The translations under genes were made by a program, and so were the position numbers. The notes beneath the pieces are model-generated. The model worked only from the letters and a program-made list of their open reading frames with translations, searched no databases and was not told the DNA's origin. This document shows, one piece after another, positions 53,273 through 61,176 of a stretch of 64,000 nt of DNA; the first letter of the stretch is position 1, and every line of letters begins with the position of its first letter. The DNA comes from Adiantum capillus-veneris (Eukaryota > Streptophyta > Polypodiopsida > Polypodiales > Pteridaceae): assembly GCA_014529385.2 (NCBI GenBank), contig CM043958.1, forward strand, positions 147,900,385 to 147,964,384, in the 5' to 3' direction.

Positions 53273-55250
53273 CGATGATGGGTGTCACAGCCTCTGTATG
53301 GCCACGACATGCCAAACCTATCTCTGCTGTATACCCCATCTCTTCAGGTCTGATTCCCAACTTTGAAACCAATTCTGGGGAAATGAAGTTGGCTTTGGCA
53401 CCTGGATCAAAGAAGATAAGCATTGTTTGATCCCTGACCTTTCCCCATGCTCTACAAAGCTCACTTGCATCTGAATTTGGCTTGTCGCCCACCATATCTG
53501 GCTCTAGAACAACCATGGGCCTCTTTCCTTTCCTGTCCTCCTTGTCTTCAGAATCAGCTGGCCTTTTCTTTTGAGGGAAATTCTGAGGAATGTGGCCAAG
53601 CTGCTCACAGATAAAGCATTTGTTCTCTGACCTCAAGACCTGCCTTTGCTCTTCCGACTTGCGAGGAAAAGGTCTTTTCCATTTCTTTGCTGGTCCCTTT
53701 GCTAGTTCAGCCGTGGCTTTGCCTTTCCATGCTTTGGCTGGCTCCTGAGTCGCTCTAGGAACCTCATTGAGAACGTACTTTTTCGCTGAATTTTTCTTGG
53801 CTGATCCTTCCTTGACGCCAGTATTGAATTCACAATCTTTTCCCTTGAGCAAACCATTGCCAGTGTTTGCTACCTCAATGAGCTACGTCAAAGTAGTGAC
53901 TTTGGTCTTCGTGCAGTACTTTCTCAATCCTTTGGGTAGGCCACAACAGTATTTTTCAATCTATTTTGTCAATGGCACAAACCTGTAGGAAGTTACTGGA
54001 AGTAGAGCTTTCCAAAACTTCCGATTGAAGTCAACTAGATTCTTGCAAGTAGCAGCATTAAGCTCGTGCCATTCTGTCATGACATCTGCTTCAAAGTCAT
54101 CAGATAACCATACTGATGCAAAAATCTGCTTGAAGTAAATCCATGTGGACAGAGCTTGCCCTTGAAGCAATAAAGTTGTCCACCATTGTCCCGCATTCCC
54201 TATCAAGAAGGTGGCTGCCTTGCGGACCTTTGAAGCCTCTATAAAATTTCCTCCTGCATAGGCCTTGTCAAACTGCTCAAGGAATGAGAGAGCCTTCTTC
54301 CTGTCATCAAACCCTGTAAAGGTCGTGAATGTCACACCTTTGCCACCTTCTTTGTACGGAGTTGGCTTCCAGCGGCGTTAAGTTGTTATATGGAAGTGAC
54401 TGAAACATGGAAACACTGTTCCTTGGCCGCTATTAAGTTGACCTAGAGATGCCATATTTGGCTGTTGATTTGTAATTCCAGCCATACCAAAACTTGCTTG
54501 TGGCATCCCAAATTGGCCCTGAGTGCTTTGAAACCCTGGTTGCATGCTAATGCCACCATACATGGGGTTAGGCATCATCATTTGAGCACCCCCGAACACT
54601 GTTCCTGGCGTGTAAAACTGATTTCCAGGTGCATGACCAGCCATGCTCTGGAATACTGATCAACCTCCAAAATAGCCACCATACATGGGGTTAGGCATCA
54701 TCATTTAAAACTGATTTCCAGGTGCATGACCAGCAATGCTCTGGAATACTGATCCACCTCCAAAATAGCCAAGGTGTACTGAAGGTGGTCGGAAAACTTG
54801 TTGCATAGCCTGTAGGTTGCTTCCCTACCCATTAGAACCAGCTATAGGTTGCTAAAAGGTGGCTAGCTGAACTAGTACAGCTTGAAAGACTGGAGTTTCA
54901 GCCACCTATTCTTGCACTTTAGGCACAGGTTTTGGAGACTGCATGGTCTCCGTCAAGTGTACAGGTGTTTCCATTGATTCTGCAGTATGAATCACCTGTG
55001 CTTGAGCCTTAACAGGCTTTTGAATATGATCCAGTGACCCAACTTGCTAAGACGGAAGAGGAGGTTGCAGAAAGGCTAAAAACCTCGGGTTCTGCATTAC
55101 CTGTGTGAACATAGTCACAACAGTAACCAACTGGGTCCTGAATATATCATCATCCGTCTGTGGTGGTCTTGAAGACTCACCCAATTCATGTGTCTGTTGA
55201 CCCTGTGAAGAGGAAACCTCTTCAGTCACATCATCTGGTCTGTCAGCCAT
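53124..55250 (-). pseudogene. gypsy-5 gag and protease, interrupted
   Basis: Start ATG at 55,250 (MADRPDDVTEEVSSSQGQ). A stop at 55,047 and others follow through a Met/Gly/Gln-rich region. The gag core at 53,961-54,335 is open: TFTTFTGFDDRKKALSFLEQ, NAGQWWTTLLL and FNRKFWKALLP. The zinc knuckle at about 53,590-53,630 reads CFICEQLGHIPQNF; the final Cys is Phe, so it is probably non-functional. The protease reads MLIFFDPGAKANFISPEL with catalytic Asp, then CDVLLGIPW. The frame ends in TAG at 53,124 after KKITV, in frame with pol. An internal tandem duplication (54,553-54,790) repeats the GHAPGNQF part. Confidence 0.9.
54553..54790. repeat. 123-bp tandem duplication in gypsy-5 gag
   Basis: Two copies starting at 54,553 and 54,676 (CCACCATACATGGGGTTAGG); the second lacks about 29 bp in the middle. 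In protein it duplicates the MMMPNPMYGG and GHAPGNQF segments, and the deletion puts a stop into the second copy. Confidence 0.9.
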
Positions 55251-55337
55251 AATTGCAATTCCTTGAGTCTAGTCAATGATCCCCTGTGTCTTCAAGCCCA
55301 AACTGACCAAGGCTCACTTCTATGGGAAAAAGTGATT

Positions 55338-55357
55338 TGATCCCGGCAATGGAACCA
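55338..55357 (-). promoter_or_regulatory. gypsy-5 primer binding site, tRNA-Asp-like
   Basis: Minus-strand TGGTTCCATTGCCGGGATC directly follows the 5' LTR end. It differs from the initiator-Met site used by the other elements and resembles the complement of a plant tRNA-Asp 3' end (TGGCGCCGTTGCCGGGGATC) with a few changes. The assignment is from memory of tRNA sequences. Confidence 0.6.
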
Positions 55358-56745
55358 TGAAACCGGCTTGTTTGAACCAAATAGGGCGGTAGACCTTAGA
55401 CTTAAACTTTATTTGCTTTCACCCATTTAATTTGTCACCCACTTTACCTGTACTTTCAAGACACAACAAAGGGGAAAGGGATACAGCTTGCTAGATTGCA
55501 CCTGTATGAGAAGACCGACACCAGATTGGCCCCTAAATAGGCGCCCCTTTCGGTATTTCTTTATTCTTTAACAGTTAAGAGGAAGTACAAAGAGTGCTTG
55601 TAGCATAACCTGTATCCCGCAGTTCTTAACCTGTATGTGGGAATTTGGGCAGCATAACGGTGCAGAATCCAGCCCAATTCAGTCTGCAAGTAGGGAATCT
55701 TAAGGAGACCACTGTCCTTGTCCCTAATCAACCATAAACTGAGCAAAACAGAGCATAACCAGCCTTTGTAATTTCTGGTTTTTCACTGTTTTCAGCTCCC
55801 TGTAGCCCCTATACTGTCCCCTGCACCTTGGGGTAGTTGCCCCTTGAATCTGGAGAGTTTTAGGGCACCAAAACAGTCCCAAATCAGCAAAAATCAGCAG
55901 CCCAGCTGCGCTGAATTTGCACCTGTTTGGTGAGGTATTTAGCCTCACCGGTTCCTGCTTTTCGTGTAGCAGTTAGCTACACCTGTTCCTGCTCAAGAGG
56001 CTCTTGCCTCAACACAAAAGCATGAACCCACAACTGTATACATTGGTCAACTCAGTAGCCCACTAGAGGGGCATCACATAACTGCACGGAGGGGAGAGAG
56101 AGAGAGCAGTGAGAGCTGTGCAAGGCATCAGTTCTTGCACTTCACTGTACATAGAGGGTAAGCAAGCACTCCATAGCTCTTAACCTGTGTCAAAGCTGCA
56201 AATGAGTCTCCTCTCATTTTAGGCGCCCCCTCTCTGGCCAGAAGTAGCAGAATGCTCACGGAGTGCCACATGGCACACTTTCCGACTTTGGGCATTCCCG
56301 GCTAAAAATATCTCAACTGGTGCTTCAGTTGACTTTGCAGCAGAGCAATAAAATGTTCCTCTTGTCATTCCAGAGCTAATGACGAGAACACATTTTCAGG
56401 TCCAAAATAGCAGTTCCCTAAATTTTAGGAGATGCTGCCATTGTATCTTTCTAGGTCATCTCACCCTCTTTGTACACTGCAGCCACACCAAGAACTGAAA
56501 TGTAGCCTATGTAGCAAAGGATTCCACTTTGGCTAATCAATGACCCCACTTTGGCTAACCATAGTCCTTGTCCAACCTTAGTGCTCTCTTGCCCTCAGGC
56601 CTGGACTCCCTCTGAACAGTTCCACACTAGCTATGCAATGTAGGGCAGTTAGATTTCCAGAGGGGTGTTTCCAAAAAGTGAAAATAAATAAATAATAAGA
56701 AAGAAATCAACAAAAAGGATAGATAGTAGTCACATGTTGGTGTCA
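55358..56745 (-). repeat. gypsy-5 5' LTR
   Basis: About 1,388 bp. Minus-strand start TGACACCAACATGTGAC, end CCGGTTTCA. The TG...CA ends and the adjacent GCAAC duplication fix the border. Confidence 0.95.
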
Positions 56746-56750
56746 GCAAC

Positions 56751-57420
56751 ACTTCATTGGTAGGAGGAGGGTCTCACAGCTGAGTTCTTGTCAGGTTTCT
56801 GGGAGCGGTTGTGGGACTCCAGACAGTCAAGGAGAGTCACTTTGTTCCACTGGCTTGCTGTACACAGAGCTACAGCAGTTGGGAGCTGGCTAGTACACAG
56901 TGGCTTTTCGGCGGCCTGTGCAGCTTGTGGCCATCCTTTGGAGAGTCAACGACACTCTTTGTGGGACTGTCCTACGGCACAGCAGGTTTGGCTTCGGGTT
57001 CTTCGGCTGATGCCGGCTCTTTCCACGGCTCAACAATACACTTGGGGTGCTGAGCCTCATCCACTCTCATGGGCCCTGCGTTACATTTTGAGTTGGCTTC
57101 CATCGGCAGGATGATAGTGATCCAGGGGGTCGACCTACACTTTAGCTTGTCACAAAGCTTACCCTCAGGAGTGGTGCAGCGAGAGAGAGGGAGCTCGTCT
57201 GTGGCCTAACACTCTAGTTCATTTGGCGGGCCCGTTGATCTGCATCTTCGAGGCTCACCCTATCCCATCGGCAGAGACTGTTCATGATTTTTGGTTGGAG
57301 CTAATTCACACTCTCCGGGATCAATTGGAGAGACTCCAGGACAGCTCCGACCGCATGCAAGAGCGCAGAGAGGCTTTCCTACGACTATGGCGCCCAAGGC
57401 CTTTCTTCACTATGGTCCAG
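56751..57420 (+). pseudogene. LINE ORF2 3' end with RT zinc-binding domain
   Basis: Continuation of 46,985-47,402 after gypsy-5. The open frame 56,788-57,114 reads VTLFHWLAVHRATAVGSWLV, then CAACGHPLESQRHSLWDCPT followed by AQQVW. This is the zf-RVT pattern (C-x2-C ... E-x-x-x-H ... C ... VW) found near the C-terminus of plant LINE-type reverse transcriptases. After a stop at 57,112 similar-looking sequence continues (HLAGPLICIFEAHP, then LIHTLRDQLERLQ) to about 57,415. Inactive fragment. Confidence 0.8.
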
Positions 57421-57436
57421 GGTCATAGTTACAGGG

Positions 57437-57585
57437 GACGGAGGGGACGGACCCTAGGGATGAGGGACACCCGATTCCGGGACGGGGACGGGTGGGGACG
57501 GACGGCAGATGCTTGCCAAGTGGGAACGCAAGAATAACGTCCGGGGACGACAGGGGAGGGGAGGGGACGACAGGGAGCGACAGTC
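57437..57585 (+). repeat. GGGGACGG-type G-rich repeat
   Basis: Many runs of three or four G separated by short spacers (GGGGACGGAGGGGACGG, GGGACGGGGACGGG, GGGGAGGGGAGGGGACG). On the plus strand this could form G-quadruplexes. It follows the LINE 3' end directly. Confidence 0.9.
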
Positions 57586-57794
57586 AACTTTTTTTAAAAT
57601 TTGAAAAATTGATCATTTCTAGTGGTTAGTTCCTCTCCAATAGCCATATGTTTGAACTTTGAAGCACCCCAATGGCTATAAAAGCCACCCTTTGGGTCCT
57701 CATCTCTCCATGTTTTATTAGCACATTTGCGTCTATATGACTCATGTTCTTTGGTCTATTTAGTGTAAATTTGTGGTCAAAGTGATGGTCAAAG

Positions 57795-58035
57795 TGACCA
57801 AAAGGCATCACCACATACTCGTACAATCCAAAGGATGTTATGAAGGCGGTCTTATATACATCTCTAGGAACATTCTGATTTGACAGTAGCCACTTTTCAG
57901 GTCGATTCTACTGAAACAAGTAGAACCTTGTACCTTGTCCAGTATATTATTGATCCTAGGTATCGAGAATCTATTCTTGATGGTGATTTTATTGACAGCC
58001 CTATAGTCAATGCACATTCTCCACGATCCATCTGT
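57795..58035 (-). pseudogene. isolated Ty3/gypsy RT fragment
   Basis: On the minus strand: [20 protein letters not shown], then [35 protein letters not shown], then a frameshift and FGLYEYVVMPFG. This is the palm N-part of a gypsy RT. Neither end continues into recognisable gypsy sequence, so it is a broken fragment. Confidence 0.88.
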
Positions 58036-58768
58036 TGCTAATTGGAACTATTTTCTTATTTTTAATGATTAATCTCTTTTTTTAGGATATTTTATTGTGT
58101 GCACTAAGAACTATTAAAAGATTGTAGCTACAAGAACTGCCATCAAGAACGGACAAACTCTGATGTGTCATTTGATGGGTGACGGTAAACATCGCGAAGG
58201 AGTTTCCGTAAGTTCGGTGGAAAGGGCCGGGTTACGAGTGCCCCTGATGCGTCACATGATGGGTGACGGGTGCATCAGTAAGGGGGCATCCCGTAGGCTA
58301 AGGAGGAAATCCGAACTGAGTGAGAAAATACGCGTAAGAACGCAAGCACAAGAATAAAGATGGGTTCAATGAAGATTTTTACGAAAAGCAAGAACATTCG
58401 CGGGAGGGCAGATGTTTTCCCGCGAGGAGTCTGTGTCTGCATTGCATCTGTGCCGTGTCCTGCACCCAAGGACGCCTGGAATGTGTTTGTGTAGCATTGT
58501 TTTCACTAACTGAGTAAGTTTTTAAAGTTTGAACAGGTTCACATTTTATTTTATAAAGTGGCCGGTCACTTTTAAGTGACCAGCCCTTTATTAATAAAAT
58601 AAAGCAAGTCCCTCTAAAAAGCCAGCGCTAATAGGCTACGCACGCTGAAATCTGCAATCTCTCTCTCTCCTCTCTCTAAAAAACGCCAGCACCAACGATC
58701 TCTCTCTCCTCTCTCTAGGGCGCCAGGGCTCTGCTTTTTCGGCTGCTATTCCCGCCGGGTACGAGAGC

Positions 58769-58777
58769 CTATAAAAG
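58769..58777 (+). promoter_or_regulatory. TATA box in the gypsy-6 LTR
   Basis: CTATAAAAG about 580 bp before the LTR end, in a locally GC-richer context, with a downstream AATAAA. The transcript would start about 30 bp downstream. Confidence 0.7.
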
Positions 58778-58989
58778 GACAGCCAACGTTCAGTTTCTGG
58801 AGAGGCCGGAAGCAGCAGAAAGTGCTAGCGCTGGGATTCTGGAGTAGAGGCTGGCAACGGAAATTGCAAGTGTTCGTGTGACGACTGAGTACAGAGGTCG
58901 CTTTTCCGAGTAAGGAGCGACAAGTATACAGAGTTGATACGCATTGAGAATTGTTGCTTTGTGTGGTTTGTTTTGCAAGAACCTCCCGT

Positions 58990-59152
58990 CTTACGGGAAA
59001 GTACGGCTTTACGCCTAAGTCCCTTACGGGAAAGTACAACTTTACGCCTAAGTCCCTTACGGGAAAGTACGGCCTCGCGCCTAAGTCCCTTACGGGAGGA
59101 ACGGCCTTGCGCCCAAGCCCTTTACGGGAAAGCACGACCTTCGGGTCTAAGA
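58990..59152 (+). repeat. 33-bp minisatellite (about 5 units) in the gypsy-6 LTR
   Basis: Units begin CTTACGGGAAAGTACGG at 58,990, 59,023, 59,056, 59,089 and about 59,121 and contain CGCCTAAGTCCC. As 33 is a multiple of three, open frames with 11-residue repeats (LRESTALRLSP) result. They lie in the untranslated part of the LTR and are probably not translated. Confidence 0.95.
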
Positions 59153-59350
59153 TTACAGAACGGAGGGGTTTCCTCGGGTTCTCGTGCTTGTATAAGAATT
59201 CTCCCTGAATAAAGAATACTCTTAACGGGGGGGGACCAGCCCATCTTCTGGTCCCCAATACTGTGTCGATCTTCTCCCTTCTCTCCCTTTTGCAAAGTAT
59301 TTTATTTTTCAGATTTCTAAGTGCTCGTGTACGCTCCCGTTTTGTGACAG

Positions 59351-59362
59351 TGGTATCAGAGC
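59351..59362 (+). promoter_or_regulatory. gypsy-6 primer binding site
   Basis: TGGTATCAGAGC, a perfect initiator-Met-tRNA primer site. Confidence 0.95.
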
Positions 59363-59419
59363 TCTGACTCCTCTCTTTCTCTGCAAAGAAGGACGATTCC
59401 GGGAAGAACGGGAAGAACC

Positions 59420-61036
59420 ATGTCGGGCCAAGGGAGAAGTGTTGAAGAGGAGATTCAACAAGTGCAAGCTCAGCTTGCGGATTTGCAACAAATCTTACTA
59501 TTGCCAGATGTCGAAAAGCTCTTGGGCGGAATGAAGAAAACGAATGGAACCAATGCAGCCAGGCATCAAGACAACACTGTTGGCGTGAGACCACAGGAGG
59601 AAAGAGAAGAAGAACGTGCCGAGGTGCACAAAGGATCTTCGGATCGGAATGAACGGCCTACTCCAAGGAAAGGCCAGGAAAAAGCGCTCTCTTTGCTAGA
59701 CGAGAGCAAGGACATCTCTATCTCATCTCCATCTTACTCTCCTGATTACACTTCTACTTCTCGATCATCTCGTCAGAAGAAGGAAGCCGCTACTACTACT
59801 GCCCTACATCAACCTAAAGATAAGCCTCGATTCAAGAAGCATGGTCGCAAGTCTCAACATCGCATGAGAGTCTTCAAATCGGGCGACAAGGACATCAAGT
59901 TCGAAACCTACAACAGACGGAAAGACATCTGCAAAGCACTGTCCTTCATCAGGCAGTTTGAAGTCGCCTTTACCAATGGGCACTTCACAGAAAGATCCAA
60001 ATTACGCCATGTGGGGATGCACCTCAAGGAAACGGCAAGTAATTGGTGGTTAGCCAAGATTCTGGAAGGTTCTCAAGCCAGAACTTGGGAGAGCTTCAAA
60101 TCTGAATTTTATGAACAATTTCTTCCACCTGACTTCGAGCAGGACATACGGAAGGAATGGGACTGGCTTGCCCAGAAGGAACATGAAAGAGTAACGACTT
60201 ATGTGGACAAGTATTGGTCGGTTCTTCTGAAGGCCACTCCCTTCATGAAGATTGCCGACGCGGAAAAGAAACGAAAGTTCGAAGCGGGTCTCCAACCGCA
60301 GCTTCGAAAGAGTATGAAAGTGTATCCGCATGACACTCTTCAGAGGATGATGGAGTCAGCAATCATTGCTAAGGATTTGCACTCAACCGGGACACCCAGA
60401 AAAATGGAGCATAGCACTTACCGTGCAAGACAAAGAGGGGTCTACGATGACCAAGGGAGCCAAGGAAGAAAACGTCCTCCATCTAGGGACTATGATCATT
60501 CTAAGAAGCCAGAGGGCAATGGCAAGCGAACTAAGTATCTTTCTCCTACTCAACTTCAAACTTTCAGAGAGGAAGGAAGATGCTTCTACTGTGGCGAGAA
60601 AGGACATATGAAACCGGATTGCCCACTAAAGCAGCAACGGCAAGAACAAGCCTCTACGAGGCAAGAAAAAGCAAGGAAGGAACCCGCACCGCCAAGCTCG
60701 AACTCAATTCCAGATGTTCAAGGAACCACAGAAACGGAGAAAGGGAAGCGTCAACTTCTGAAGGGCTGGGGGTCTTTGAACAACCAGCGAGTACTGATTC
60801 TTTATGATCCAGGATCCACGGATAACTTCATCTCCCTGGATACTGCGGAACGTTTGTGCCTCACACCGGCTCAGCTTGGCACACCGGTTACATCCGGATC
60901 GGCATTCGAGGGGTTGACAACCAATGCAACTCCCGTGCAAGGACAACTCAATCTTCGGATTGGCGAGTACAAGGACCGCGAATCATTTTTGATGGCACCC
61001 ATCGAGGAGTGTGATATCATCTTGGGTATGCCATGA
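59420..61036 (+). CDS. gypsy-6 gag and protease
   Basis: 538 codons from MSGQGRSVEEEIQQVQ; the ATG is 58 bp after the primer site. Order: an N-terminal coiled-coil-like stretch (residues 8-45), a charged Ser-rich linker, the gag (retrotransposon gag) core at about 155-310 with ASNWWLAKILEG and FYEQFLPPDFEQD, and zinc knuckle CFYCGEKGHMKPDC (about 390-403). The aspartic protease has VLILYDPGSTDNFISLD (Asp about 458) and CDIILGMP at the end. The frame stops at a TGA exactly where Trp of GMPW is expected, so a single TGG to TGA change cut it off from pol. Confidence 0.93.
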   Translation: MSGQGRSVEEEIQQVQAQLADLQQILLLPDVEKLLGGMKKTNGTNAARHQDNTVGVRPQEEREEERAEVHKGSSDRNERPTPRKGQEKALSLLDESKDISISSPSYSPDYTSTSRSSRQKKEAATTTALHQPKDKPRFKKHGRKSQHRMRVFKSGDKDIKFETYNRRKDICKALSFIRQFEVAFTNGHFTERSKLRHVGMHLKETASNWWLAKILEGSQARTWESFKSEFYEQFLPPDFEQDIRKEWDWLAQKEHERVTTYVDKYWSVLLKATPFMKIADAEKKRKFEAGLQPQLRKSMKVYPHDTLQRMMESAIIAKDLHSTGTPRKMEHSTYRARQRGVYDDQGSQGRKRPPSRDYDHSKKPEGNGKRTKYLSPTQLQTFREEGRCFYCGEKGHMKPDCPLKQQRQEQASTRQEKARKEPAPPSSNSIPDVQGTTETEKGKRQLLKGWGSLNNQRVLILYDPGSTDNFISLDTAERLCLTPAQLGTPVTSGSAFEGLTTNATPVQGQLNLRIGEYKDRESFLMAPIEECDIILGMP

Positions 61037-61176
61037 CACTTCCACATGACACCTATTCCCGATTATGTGGAAAAGACCCTCACTTTTGACCATGGGGGTA
61101 AGAAAAATTAAAGATTCATGCTGATGCAGGAGATTGGTAGTTCCCAATTGTAAGCCATATCTCCATTAAGAAAGAA

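Larger units (their letters stand above)
47403..56745 (-). mobile_element. gypsy-5: chromodomain Ty3/gypsy element
   Basis: 9,343 bp on the minus strand with two LTRs of about 1,388 bp (47,403-48,790 and 55,358-56,745) and the 5-bp target duplication GCAAC on both sides (47,398-47,402 and 56,746-56,750). It carries gag, protease, RT, RNase H, integrase and a C-terminal chromodomain-like segment, the order of chromoviruses. The LTRs differ at roughly 25-30 positions by eye (about 98% identity). It is inserted in a LINE. Confidence 0.97.
58160..59349 (+). repeat. gypsy-6 5' LTR (start uncertain)
   Basis: The end is fixed by the primer site (CGTTTTGTGACA just before it). A TATA box (CTATAAAAG, 58,769-58,777) and a poly(A) signal (AATAAA, about 59,207) fit the U3-R-U5 order. 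The start is a guess near TGATGTGTCAT at about 58,160, since the partner LTR lies beyond the window. It contains a 33-bp minisatellite at 58,990-59,152. Confidence 0.65.

Noticed and set aside
58934-59212. CRISPR-like regular repeats or an 11-residue repeat protein
   Set aside because: The 33-bp units are contiguous without spacers, and they lie in an LTR downstream of a TATA box; this is a minisatellite.
58746-59594. 282-codon minus-strand open frame
   Set aside because: It runs antisense through the gypsy-6 LTR, primer site and gag start, and part of it is the 33-bp repeat; no domain.
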